Below the pieces are notes generated by a model that was given only the letters and a program-made list of their open reading frames with translations, was not told the origin of the DNA and ran no database searches. Of a stretch of 64,000 nt of DNA, positions 16,165-24,381 are shown one piece after another. The position numbers and the translations under genes are program-made. Positions within the stretch are counted from its first letter, which is position 1; each line of letters opens with the position of its first letter. Origin of the DNA: an uncultured Altererythrobacter sp. (GTDB lineage: Bacteria > Pseudomonadota > Alphaproteobacteria > Sphingomonadales > Sphingomonadaceae); assembly GCA_913056125.1 (NCBI GenBank), contig CAJXNC010000004.1, forward strand, positions 124,001 through 188,000, given 5' to 3'.

Positions 16165-18362
16165 TCAAACGCATTGCATTTGCCGCCGTTGCGGCGCTGG
16201 CGCTGGCCTCCTGCGGGGAGGATGTGCCCGAGGTCGACACCTCGACCTATGGCGCTGGTGCCAATTGGGACAATCCCGGCGGCGACTGGGCGGAAAGCCA
16301 CTTCTCGCGCCTTGGCGGGATTAATGCGGAAAACGTCGCCGAACTTGGCCTCGCCTGGGAATACAATCTCGGCTCGGCCCGCGTGCAGGAAGCCACGCCC
16401 GTCGTGATCGACGGGATCATGTACACATCCGGCGTGCTTGGCCGGGTCTATGCGCTCAATGCCGCGACGGGTGCGGAACTGTGGACCTTCACGCCCGAAA
16501 TGGACATGCAGATTGCGCGCGCGATCTGCTGCGACTGGGCCAATCGCGGTGTCGCCGTGTCGCAGGGCAAGGTGATTGTCGGTGCGGCCGACGGCATGCT
16601 CTATGCGCTCAATGCGGAGAGCGGTGCGGTCGAATGGTCGGTTGATACGATCACCGATCACACGCGCGGTTATACCTCCACCGGCGCACCCGAACTGGCG
16701 GGCGATTTGGTGGTGATCGGCAATGCCGGCGCCGAATACGATACGCGCGGCTATGTCACCGCCTATCACGTGTCCGACGGCAGCGAAGCATGGCGCTTCT
16801 GGACCATTCCGCACGATCCGGCGGACGGCCCGCAGGAGCATGAAGAGCTCGACGCGGCGCTGGCGACCTGGTCGGAAGATACGCGCTGGGACATTGGCGG
16901 TGGCGGCACGGCCTGGGATGCGATTACCTACGATCCGGTGTTCGACCAAATCATCGTCGGCACGGGCAATGGCGGACCCTATCCGCAGGCGATCCGCTCG
17001 CCTGGCGGCGGCGACAATCTCTATCTGAATTCGCTCGTTGCCCTCGATCGCGAGAGCGGCCGCATGAACTGGTATTTGCAGGAAACGCCCGAGGACAATT
17101 GGGACCTCACCGCCACCCAGCCCATGCTGCTGGCCGATGTGGATGTGAATGGCGAGCAGCGCCCCGTCATCATGCACACGCCCAAGAACGGCTTCTTCTT
17201 CGTGGTCGATCGCGAGACGGGTGAGGCGATTGCCGCCAATCCCATCGTGCGCACCAATTGGGCGGATGGCTGGGATTACGAGGCTGGGCGCCCCAACATG
17301 ACGCTTGAGACGTCAGATTACAGCCAGTCTCCGCAGATCGTGTTCCCCGGCTCGCCCGGCGCACGCAACTGGTATCCGGCGGCCTATGATCCGGGCCGAG
17401 ACACCTATTTCGCGCATGTCCTCGACATGGGGAACCTCCTGTTCATGACCGGTCCAGCCGAAGGGGTCGAGCGGCAGGAGGCCTTCCTCAATGCCGGTTC
17501 GGCAATCATCTTCACGCCCGACCTCGAGGCGGCTGCGCCCACCTTGCCGCCGCCCGTGCGCGCTGCGGTGGAGAACCATCCCAACTGGCAATGGGTCAAG
17601 GACATGCCGTTCCAAAGCGAATTGCGCGCCATGGATCCGCTGACCGGCGAGACCAAATGGGCGGTCGAAAGCCTTGGCTGGCAGGATCGCCATGGTGTGC
17701 TGGCAACCGAAAGCGGCTTGCTGTTCCACGGCAGCGTGGGTGGCCAGCTCTATGCCCGCGACAGCGATACCGGCGAAGCCTTGTGGAGCGTCGATACCGG
17801 CTCTTCGATCATGGCTGCACCGATGACCTATGAGGTCGACGGCGTGCAATATGTCGCCGTCGCGACCGGCTGGGGTGGTGGTGGCTGGGGCTTCGTGCCC
17901 GGCTATGCGGCGGCCTACCAGAAGGGCAATGCCAACCGCCTGCTGGTCTTCAAGGTCGGCGGAGGCGAAGTGCCCGTGCCCGATGATTTGCCGCCGATCG
18001 AGCCGGCATCCGAACCGCCCGCACAATATGAGGATGCAACGCCCGAAATGATCGCCATGGGCAGCGGGCTGTTCAACGAGAATTGCACCATCTGCCATTC
18101 CAACCAGCCGCGCGCGCCCCTGCCGGACCTGCGTCGGATGAATAGCGGCGTGCATGCCGCTTTCGAGCAGATCGTGCTCGAAGGCCTGCTCGTGCCCAAT
18201 GGCATGCCGCGCTGGGATGACCGGCTCTCGCCCGACCAGGTCAAGGCGATCCACGCCTTCCTGATCGACAGCCAGGCCTCGCTCCGCGCGCGCGAACTCG
18301 AACTGCAGCGACGCGGCCTGCCGCTCGACACGCAGTCGCTCACCATACTTTCCAATTTCTGA
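16161..18362 (+). CDS. PQQ-dependent quinohaemoprotein alcohol dehydrogenase, lipoprotein
   Basis: 733 residues from ATG 16161 (ATGA overlap with the gene before; an in-frame GTG at 16152 is less likely). The lipobox is LASC with Cys18. An eight-blade beta-propeller domain follows. The adjacent cysteines Cys123-Cys124 form the vicinal disulphide that contacts PQQ. The active-site region reads GTGNGGPY...RSPGGGDNLYLNS, with the usual Asn and Asp. A C-terminal cytochrome c domain has Cys642-x2-Cys645-His646 and a Met ligand in NGMPRW. This layout is type II (quinohaemoprotein) alcohol dehydrogenase, which oxidises alcohols or aldehydes in the periplasm. PQQ synthesis genes are not in the window. 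Operon with an aldehyde dehydrogenase. Confidence 0.9.
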   Translation: MIKRIAFAAVAALALASCGEDVPEVDTSTYGAGANWDNPGGDWAESHFSRLGGINAENVAELGLAWEYNLGSARVQEATPVVIDGIMYTSGVLGRVYALNAATGAELWTFTPEMDMQIARAICCDWANRGVAVSQGKVIVGAADGMLYALNAESGAVEWSVDTITDHTRGYTSTGAPELAGDLVVIGNAGAEYDTRGYVTAYHVSDGSEAWRFWTIPHDPADGPQEHEELDAALATWSEDTRWDIGGGGTAWDAITYDPVFDQIIVGTGNGGPYPQAIRSPGGGDNLYLNSLVALDRESGRMNWYLQETPEDNWDLTATQPMLLADVDVNGEQRPVIMHTPKNGFFFVVDRETGEAIAANPIVRTNWADGWDYEAGRPNMTLETSDYSQSPQIVFPGSPGARNWYPAAYDPGRDTYFAHVLDMGNLLFMTGPAEGVERQEAFLNAGSAIIFTPDLEAAAPTLPPPVRAAVENHPNWQWVKDMPFQSELRAMDPLTGETKWAVESLGWQDRHGVLATESGLLFHGSVGGQLYARDSDTGEALWSVDTGSSIMAAPMTYEVDGVQYVAVATGWGGGGWGFVPGYAAAYQKGNANRLLVFKVGGGEVPVPDDLPPIEPASEPPAQYEDATPEMIAMGSGLFNENCTICHSNQPRAPLPDLRRMNSGVHAAFEQIVLEGLLVPNGMPRWDDRLSPDQVKAIHAFLIDSQASLRARELELQRRGLPLDTQSLTILSNF

Positions 18363-18392
18363 TAGGCTCGGACCCCCGAGAGGAGACACGAC

Positions 18393-19859
18393 ATGACCCC
18401 CGAAGGCGTGAACATCGCACATCCGGACAAGCTCTATATTGGCGGCGAATGGGTCGTCCCGCATGGCACCGACATGATCGCAATCGAGAACCCGGCCGAC
18501 GAGGAAATCGTCGCCCGCGTAGCCCATGCCGATAACGAGGACATGGACCGAGCCGTGGCTGCCGCGCGCGACGCATTCGACAACGGCCCCTGGCCGCGCC
18601 TTACCCCGGTTGAGCGGCAGGCAAAGCTGATGGAGATGATCGACCATCTCGAAACGCGCGTGCCCGAACTGGCTGCGGCATGGACCGCGCAGATTGGTGG
18701 CCTGTCCACCGCTTCGGGCCCGATGCATGGCGGCGCCGTTGCCGGCCTGCGCGGCATTGCCTCTCTGGGTGAGCGCTTCGAATGGGAGAAGCGCAGCAAG
18801 GGCATGGCCGTCGATACGGTCTGCGTTGTGCGCGAGCCGGTCGGCGTGGTTGCCGCCATTGCGCCGTGGAACGGTCCCTTCGCGATCATGGCCAACAAGG
18901 TGTTCTATTCGCTGATCGCAGGCTGCACGGTAATCATGAAGCCGTCTCCGGAAACGCCGCTGGAAGCCTTCATCATTGCCGAAGCCGCCGATGCCGTGGG
19001 CATGCCGGCAGGAACGGTGAATCTGGTGCCGTCCGACCGTGAGGCGGCGGATCACCTGATTCATTCGACCGATATCGACAAGGTTACCTTCACCGGCTCC
19101 TCGGCTGCCGGTGCGCACATCGCCAGCGTCTGCGGTGCGAACATGACCCGCGCCACTTTCGAACTTGGCGGCAAGTCAGCTGCCATCGTGCGTGACGATT
19201 TTCCGATCGAGGCAGCTGCCGGAATCCTCGGCAACACGATCACCGTGATGAGCGGCCAGGTCTGCGCCATGCTGAGCCGCGCCATCGTCCCCAAGGCTCG
19301 CCATGACGAGCTGGCCGAGGCGATTGCCGGGGTAATGAAGGGCGTGAAGATCGGCCATCCGACCGATCCGGAAAGCCAGCTTGGCCCGCTCGCCATGAAG
19401 CGCCAGCGCGACCGTGTGGAAATGTATATCGAGGCGGGCAAGGCCAGCGGCGCCGATCTCGTCACCGGCGGCGGCCGCCCGGCGCATATGAACAAGGGCT
19501 ATTACATCGAGCCGACCCTGTTTGCGAATGTCGACAACAATTCGCGCATTGCGCAGGAGGAGATCTTCGGTCCGGTCCTGTGCCTGATCCCGGCAGAGGA
19601 TGAGGAAGATGCGATCCGCATCGCCAATGAAAGCGAGTTCGGCCTCAACGGCTCGGTCTTCACCAATGATCCGCAGGCGGCCTACGACATTGCCCGGCGC
19701 GTTCGTACCGGCGTTGTCGGCCAGAACGGCATGCGCATGGAATGGACCGCGCCCTTTGGCGGGTTCAAGAAGTCCGGCATCGGCCGCGAGGGTGGTGACG
19801 AGGGCCTGTGGGGCTATCTCGAAACCAAGACCATCCTGCTGGACGGCGCTCCGGCCTGA
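18393..19859 (+). CDS. NAD(P)-dependent aldehyde dehydrogenase
   Basis: 488 residues. Catalytic residues are Glu257 (FELGGKS) and Cys291 (SGQVCAM), at the standard 34-residue spacing. APWNGPF and FTGSSAAG are the cofactor-site blocks. AGAGGAG precedes the ATG. Sphingomonad homologues act on aromatic and aliphatic aldehydes. It lies 30 bases after the PQQ dehydrogenase gene and is probably in the same operon from the operator at 15214. The expected role is oxidation of the aldehydes made by the double-bond-cleaving dioxygenase or by the alcohol-oxidising enzymes to carboxylic acids. Confidence 0.9.
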   Translation: MTPEGVNIAHPDKLYIGGEWVVPHGTDMIAIENPADEEIVARVAHADNEDMDRAVAAARDAFDNGPWPRLTPVERQAKLMEMIDHLETRVPELAAAWTAQIGGLSTASGPMHGGAVAGLRGIASLGERFEWEKRSKGMAVDTVCVVREPVGVVAAIAPWNGPFAIMANKVFYSLIAGCTVIMKPSPETPLEAFIIAEAADAVGMPAGTVNLVPSDREAADHLIHSTDIDKVTFTGSSAAGAHIASVCGANMTRATFELGGKSAAIVRDDFPIEAAAGILGNTITVMSGQVCAMLSRAIVPKARHDELAEAIAGVMKGVKIGHPTDPESQLGPLAMKRQRDRVEMYIEAGKASGADLVTGGGRPAHMNKGYYIEPTLFANVDNNSRIAQEEIFGPVLCLIPAEDEEDAIRIANESEFGLNGSVFTNDPQAAYDIARRVRTGVVGQNGMRMEWTAPFGGFKKSGIGREGGDEGLWGYLETKTILLDGAPA

Positions 19860-19875
19860 CCTCTAGATTGTCCGG

Positions 19876-20406
19876 ATGAGGCTTCTTCCGGACGTCGAAC
19901 AGGGCAATATCACCACCTATGCGGTGGATGCCATCGTCAACGCCGCCAACTCGTCCCTGCTGGGCGGGGGCGGGGTCGATGGTGCGATCCATCGTGCGGC
20001 AGGTCCAGACCTGGTGCATGAGTGCCGGCTGCTGGGCGGGTGCAAGACCGGACAGGCCAAGATCACCAAGGGTTATCGCCTGGCTGCGCGCCATATCATC
20101 CATACGGTAGGCCCGGTCTGGCGCGGCGGCGAGAATGGCGAACCCGATTTGCTCGCTGCGTGCCATCGCAATTCGCTCGAGCTTGCCATCGAGAACGGTC
20201 TGCGATCCGTCGCCTTTCCGGCGATCTCGACCGGGCGCTTCGGCTATCCGCTGGATCTTGCCGCGCAGACCGCAATTGCCACTGTTGCCGAGGTGTGGGC
20301 GGCCCATCCGGAAGCCCTGGACCAGGTGATCTTCGTCTGCTTCGACAAGCAGGTGACGGAGGCATTCCTGGCATCCAGGGAAAAGTGCAATCTAAGCGCG
20401 GATTGA
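19876..20406 (+). CDS. Macro-domain protein, O-acetyl-ADP-ribose deacetylase type
   Basis: 176 residues, nearly all one macro domain. [26 protein letters not shown] and [10 protein letters not shown] are the two loops that bind the distal ribose and diphosphate of ADP-ribose in YmdB/MacroD-like proteins. The Asn and Asp used in hydrolysis are present in the first loop. The enzyme removes O-acetyl or glutamate-linked ADP-ribose. It starts 16 bases after the aldehyde dehydrogenase stop and ends before infA, so it may simply be read through from the catabolic operon. A metabolic link is not evident. Confidence 0.88.
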   Translation: MRLLPDVEQGNITTYAVDAIVNAANSSLLGGGGVDGAIHRAAGPDLVHECRLLGGCKTGQAKITKGYRLAARHIIHTVGPVWRGGENGEPDLLAACHRNSLELAIENGLRSVAFPAISTGRFGYPLDLAAQTAIATVAEVWAAHPEALDQVIFVCFDKQVTEAFLASREKCNLSAD

Positions 20407-20431
20407 AATTTTCCGACAGCCATACTATATG
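20403..20431 (+). promoter_or_regulatory. Candidate sigma-70 promoter for infA
   Basis: TTGAAA at 20403-20408, a 17-base spacer and TATATG at 20426-20431. It overlaps the stop of the macro-domain gene. The implied leader to the infA start at 20568 is about 130 bases. I saw nothing else in that leader except a small GTCCG-TG-CGGAC hairpin near 20513. Confidence 0.35.
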
Positions 20432-20567
20432 AACTTTGCCGGTCGTCTATTTCGATGACAAAGCGCGGCCCGCTTCGGCAGGGTCGGAGGCTTTCCACCT
20501 TTATGCTTGGCTGTCCGTGCGGACGAACCGCGCGGTACAATGACTTATTCAAAGTGAGGACAGATTT

Positions 20568-20849
20568 TTGGCTAAAGAAGAACTGCTTACCATGGAAGGC
20601 GAGATCGAAGAGGTCCTGCCAGACGGCCGTTTCCGCGTTCTTCTCGACAATGATCACCGCCTCATCGCCTATACGGCAGGCAAGATGCGCCGCTTTCGTA
20701 TCCGTACGGTGGCCGGCGACAGGGTTCACGTCGAAATGACGCCCTATGACCTGTCGAAAGGCCGCATCGTCTATCGCGAGCGCTCCGTGGGCCAAGGGCC
20801 TCTGGCGGGTGCCGGCGGTGGCCGCCGCGGCAAAATGAACAGGCGCTAG
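20568..20849 (+). CDS. infA: Translation initiation factor IF-1 with C-terminal extension
   Basis: 93 residues from TTG 20568, with GTGAGGA upstream. The start is set by the family beginning AKEELL. The S1-like OB fold covers residues 1 to about 73 ([45 protein letters not shown]). It binds the ribosomal A site during initiation. E. coli IF-1 is 72 residues. Here about 20 extra residues (VGQGPLAG...GRRGKMNRR), rich in Gly and Arg, follow the fold. Basic tails like this occur in Sphingomonadales. It is followed by a 50-residue protein gene. Confidence 0.92.
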   Translation: MAKEELLTMEGEIEEVLPDGRFRVLLDNDHRLIAYTAGKMRRFRIRTVAGDRVHVEMTPYDLSKGRIVYRERSVGQGPLAGAGGGRRGKMNRR

Positions 20850-20894
20850 ATTACGAAGGGGCAGGCGCAGAGCGCCGCCTCTCGAGAGGATATA

Positions 20895-21047
20895 ATGACA
20901 ATTCAGATTGAACGCGGCGCATCCACGCGCCGCACGCTTTCGCTGCCTTTCGGCGGCCGCAAGCGCATGGTGGAGGCCGCCAGCGAGGCCGCCTCCATCC
21001 TTACGCCGCTGCAATTGCGCCGGCTCGTCGCCAGCATGGTCGACTAG
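20895..21047 (+). CDS. Small basic protein (50 aa), unknown function
   Basis: ATG 20895 to TAG 21047, with GAGAGG 5-10 bases upstream. The product starts MTIQIERGASTRRTL and contains LPFGGRKRMVEAASEAAS, with many Arg and Ala residues and a predicted helical second half ending RRLVASMVD. It lies 45 bases after infA on the same strand and ends one base from the convergent gene at 21049. The clean ribosome site and in-frame amino-acid-like composition support a real gene. I do not recognise the family. Confidence 0.5.
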   Translation: MTIQIERGASTRRTLSLPFGGRKRMVEAASEAASILTPLQLRRLVASMVD

Positions 21048-21048
21048 T

Positions 21049-21453
21049 CTACTGCGCGGCTTCTTCCGCCGCAGGTGTAACCATCACTTCGCTGCCATCT
21101 TCCGCTGTCAGTACGCGCGTGCCGCTCTCGTCCGCCGGGCCGACGACGTAGCAGACCGCGCCCGTTTCAGCGCCACTGTCCCAGCAGGACGTGCCCTCGT
21201 CACTCATCGCCCACAATCCCTCTACCGGTTCGGCATCGCCAACGATGCGTGTGAAGGTTCCGTCAGGGCGGTTGGTGGTGACCCCCGTCGTACCGTCGGG
21301 ATAGGTCACGTCCCAGGTGCCGAGATGTTCGGCAAAGGTCACTTCGCTGGTCACCTCGACCGCGGCGGGTTCTTCGCTGGCCTCTTCTGCCGATTCTCCG
21401 GAACAGGCCGAGAGCAGGGTCAGCCCCGCAGCACATGCAATGATCTTCTTCAT
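21049..21453 (-). CDS. Small lipoprotein of unknown function
   Basis: 134 residues from ATG 21453; ATG 21456 directly before it is the alternative. GGGAG lies 7-8 bases upstream of 21453. The signal is lipoprotein-type (LLSAC). The acidic linker is followed by WDVTYPDGTTGVTTNRPDGTFTR and two cysteines (SCWDSG, VCYVVG) likely to form a disulphide. Small Sphingomonad lipoproteins with this pattern are uncharacterised. It follows the PQQ dehydrogenase gene by 29 bases on the minus strand and is likely in the same transcript. Confidence 0.65.
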   Translation of the reverse strand: MKKIIACAAGLTLLSACSGESAEEASEEPAAVEVTSEVTFAEHLGTWDVTYPDGTTGVTTNRPDGTFTRIVGDAEPVEGLWAMSDEGTSCWDSGAETGAVCYVVGPADESGTRVLTAEDGSEVMVTPAAEEAAQ

Positions 21454-21482
21454 CATGATTCTCCCAGGATCGAAGGGCCGAT

Positions 21483-23666
21483 TCAGTCCACGCCGATAGA
21501 TTGCAGGATCGCACCATCGGCGTCGAGTGGTTCTTCGCCCGCCGGATAGTCGTTCGCTTCCAGCAGATATGCAACAAGCGCGAGATATTGCGCGTCGGGC
21601 AGCGATCCGCCACCGCCCGGTGGCATGTTGGTGCGGACATAGCCAAACAGCTCGCCCACCGACTTGCCGCGCCAATTGGAGAGGAAGGCCCCGCCCTGCA
21701 GCGTTGGTGAACCGGGTGCGGGTTGGAAGTCCACGCCGTGGCAGGCCGCGCAGGAAGCAAGATAGGCGGCCTCGCCCGCCCGCGCTTGCGCCATGGAATA
21801 GACGCCGCTGCTGGCCTGCCGCGAGAAGCTGGGTCCGTCGCTGTTGTTCTGTGCCGGATCGACCGTCGCCAGCTGGCCGCGCGTATTGATCTGTTCGCGC
21901 ACCGGCCCGCGCCTGCCGATTCCGGCTTCGGGCAGGGCGAAGACGTAAAGCGTGTTCTGCGTGCCATGCACCAGTTCTGGCGTGTAGCTGTCATTGAGCC
22001 AGCGCCCGGTCGAAACGGCGACATATTGCTGCCCGTCGAGCGCGAAGGTGGCCGGGTATCCGGTCACCGAGGAACCGAGATTGACCTGCCACAGGATATC
22101 ACCCGTATCCTGGTCCATGGCGTAGAAATGGCCGCCTGCCTCCCCGGCAAAGACCAGCCCGCCGCCCGTGGTGATGAGCGACTGCACGCCGGCCCGCTGG
22201 TTGTGCAACCAGCGCGTGCGCCCGGTCACCGCATCGACTGCATAGATCGAGCCGAGCAGGCCATCGACTTCGGGATTGATATAGGCGCGCGTCGCCATGC
22301 CGTAGACGCCGGGATTGTCCGCTGGCTCAAGCGCGGTCATTTCCGCGCAAGTATTAAGCAGCGGCCAGTAGATCGTCTTGGAGAGCGGGCTGTAGGCGCC
22401 TGCCATGTAATTCGCCCCGCCGCTGGCCGAAGGGCAGACTTCCATCGCCTCGCCGAACTCGGTCGGGACCGATGACGGATCGGGCGTTACCCGGCCGGTC
22501 GCCCCGTCAATATCGGCGATCACATTCTGCCGCACGGTCGGGCGCGCCCACAGGAACTTGCCCGTTTCGCGATCGAGCGTGGTGATGATGCCCGGCTTGC
22601 CCGATACACCGGTCAGCACCTTGTAGGTGCGCCCCGGTTCGATATCGGGCGCCATCCATTCCACTTCCGCCGGATCGGGTGCGACCACATCGTCCACCAG
22701 CATGCGCGGGAAGGTGTGGTCGAGGTCCCACTGGTCGACAAGATGCTGGTAGTGCCAGACGATCTCGCCGGTCTCGACATCGAGGGCGAGCGTCGAATTG
22801 TGGTAGAGGTAGGAATAGTCATTGCCCGCCAGCGAAATCTTCGGCGCAGGCGAGGTGACCGATGTGCCCATATAGATCAGCCCCAGCTCGGGATCGAAGC
22901 TCGGCAGCATCCAGGCGCCGACCTGCTGGCGGTTTTCGAGCGGCACGCCGCCCCATGTCGCATCGTTGGGATCGTCGCCCTGCGCGATGATCGGGGTGCG
23001 CCATACTTCCTCGCCGGTCACGGCATTATGCGCGGTGATGACGCAGGCTGCCGGACCGCCCTCGGGTTCGCAGGAGCGCCCGGTGATGGCGAGGCCATTG
23101 GCGATGATCGGACCCGAGCTCTGCTTGGCGCCATGCGTGTAGTCGAGGATCTTGGTCTCCCACGCCAGTTCGCCTGTGCGGGCATCGAGCGCGTAGAGAT
23201 AATCGTCCGCCGAATTGCCGATGATCAGATCGCCGTAGATCGCCACATTGCGGGTCGTGTCATAGACCGGCAGGTAGTTGCCGATATCCTCGGGAAGCTC
23301 GCGGCGATATTGCCAGATCATCTCGCCCGAACGCGCGTCGATCGCCTCGATCACATCGGCAGGGCCGGGAAAATACATGATCCCGTCATGCACCAGCGGC
23401 GTGCCTTCCTGGTGGCCCGATGGCAGCGGGCGCGCCCAGACCATGCGCAATTGCGACACGTTGGAGCGGTCGATCTGGTCGAGCGGCGAATAGCCCGTCG
23501 AATCGAGCGTGCGGCGCCAGCTCAGCCATTCGGCCGGGTCGGGGTTCTGGATATCCGCATCGGTGACCGGCGTGAAATCCGAAACCACCTGCGCCATGGC
23601 CTGCGACAGCGCGAGCGCTGCCAATGCACTGCCCAAGGCGATTTTCGCTGCGAAGCCTCTTGCCAT
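21483..23666 (-). CDS. PQQ-dependent dehydrogenase with C-terminal cytochrome c domain (second paralogue)
   Basis: 727 residues from ATG 23666 (GGGAG upstream). Residues 1-26 form a signal peptide ending QAMAQ, not a lipobox. The propeller shows repeated W-motifs such as DARTGELAWETK and DVETGEIVWHYQ. The haem site is Cys639-x2-Cys642-His643 (CAACHG). Unlike the paralogue at 16161 it has no adjacent Cys-Cys pair: the corresponding area reads SCEPEGGPAACVITAHN with two separated cysteines. This places it in a different branch of quinohaemoprotein dehydrogenases. Operon with a SnoaL-like lipoprotein upstream (27 bases) and a small lipoprotein downstream. Substrate unknown. Confidence 0.85.
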   Translation of the reverse strand: MARGFAAKIALGSALAALALSQAMAQVVSDFTPVTDADIQNPDPAEWLSWRRTLDSTGYSPLDQIDRSNVSQLRMVWARPLPSGHQEGTPLVHDGIMYFPGPADVIEAIDARSGEMIWQYRRELPEDIGNYLPVYDTTRNVAIYGDLIIGNSADDYLYALDARTGELAWETKILDYTHGAKQSSGPIIANGLAITGRSCEPEGGPAACVITAHNAVTGEEVWRTPIIAQGDDPNDATWGGVPLENRQQVGAWMLPSFDPELGLIYMGTSVTSPAPKISLAGNDYSYLYHNSTLALDVETGEIVWHYQHLVDQWDLDHTFPRMLVDDVVAPDPAEVEWMAPDIEPGRTYKVLTGVSGKPGIITTLDRETGKFLWARPTVRQNVIADIDGATGRVTPDPSSVPTEFGEAMEVCPSASGGANYMAGAYSPLSKTIYWPLLNTCAEMTALEPADNPGVYGMATRAYINPEVDGLLGSIYAVDAVTGRTRWLHNQRAGVQSLITTGGGLVFAGEAGGHFYAMDQDTGDILWQVNLGSSVTGYPATFALDGQQYVAVSTGRWLNDSYTPELVHGTQNTLYVFALPEAGIGRRGPVREQINTRGQLATVDPAQNNSDGPSFSRQASSGVYSMAQARAGEAAYLASCAACHGVDFQPAPGSPTLQGGAFLSNWRGKSVGELFGYVRTNMPPGGGGSLPDAQYLALVAYLLEANDYPAGEEPLDADGAILQSIGVD

Positions 23667-23693
23667 ACTCCCGTCTCTCCCCATCCCGTTTTT

Positions 23694-24278
23694 CTATTCG
23701 GTATCGAGCCGCTGTTCGTTGGGATCGATCGGCCTATCGGTCTTCAGCATCGGATCCCAATGCTCGGCAATCTTGCCGTCCTCGATCCGGTAGAGATCGA
23801 ACCAGGTCGAGTAATAGGTCTCGCCATTGGCATCGGTTTCGGTGCGCACGAAAGCGGTCTGCACGTAGTTGCCCTCGGCCATGAGGTGGATCAGCGGAAG
23901 TTCGAGCCTGTCCTCGATTTCGCGCTCCGGTCGCGTGTTGCGGATATAGTCCTGCACGCCCGACAGGCCCTGCGCGGCCATGGGATTGTGCTGGATATAG
24001 TCCTCGACGATGAATTCGCCCGCGCGGTCCGCCAGGCCGGCCTGCAACACGATGCGGTACATGTCGTAGACCAGCCGCTTGTTCGCGGCGAGCTGCGGGT
24101 TGTCGCTGGCGAGCAGGGCTTCGTGATCCTCTGCAACGGCTGGTGGTGTGGCGGCCATGGTGTTCTCTCCGATGGGTGCAGCTGCCTGGGTGGCAGCCTC
24201 TTCCGCATCATCTGTCAGGTTGGTGTCAGTGCACCCCAGCAGCATTGTCGCTGCAATGGAAGTGATCAATATGCGCAT
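23694..24278 (-). CDS. SnoaL-like lipoprotein
   Basis: 194 residues from ATG 24278, with GAGAGGGG upstream. The lipobox is MLLGC. After a linker of about 40 residues, the SnoaL-like domain has NKRLVYDMYRIVLQAG, DYIQHNPMAAQGLSG and STWFDLYRIEDGKIAEHWDP. The HN-P loop and the final H-W-D are typical of the SnoaL-like polyketide-cyclase group. Its export to the periplasm next to a periplasmic PQQ dehydrogenase suggests it handles the product of that enzyme. It is first in the minus-strand unit ending at 21049. Confidence 0.7.
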   Translation of the reverse strand: MRILITSIAATMLLGCTDTNLTDDAEEAATQAAAPIGENTMAATPPAVAEDHEALLASDNPQLAANKRLVYDMYRIVLQAGLADRAGEFIVEDYIQHNPMAAQGLSGVQDYIRNTRPEREIEDRLELPLIHLMAEGNYVQTAFVRTETDANGETYYSTWFDLYRIEDGKIAEHWDPMLKTDRPIDPNEQRLDTE

Positions 24279-24381
24279 GATTTCCCCTCTCAATGCCCTT
24301 CCTGCCATTAGCAGGGTGACGCGGCAAGAATCAGTCGCTATTGGCGTTTCGGACAAAATCAACTTGGGATGAGAACCTGAT

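Noticed and set aside
17313-19118. Long minus-strand open frame opposite the PQQ dehydrogenase and ALDH genes
   Set aside because: Shadow frame; the two plus-strand genes contain complete catalytic motifs across the same bases.
20513-20524. GTCCG-TG-CGGAC hairpin in the infA leader as a riboswitch or terminator
   Set aside because: Only five base pairs with a two-base loop and no conserved aptamer features or T-run.
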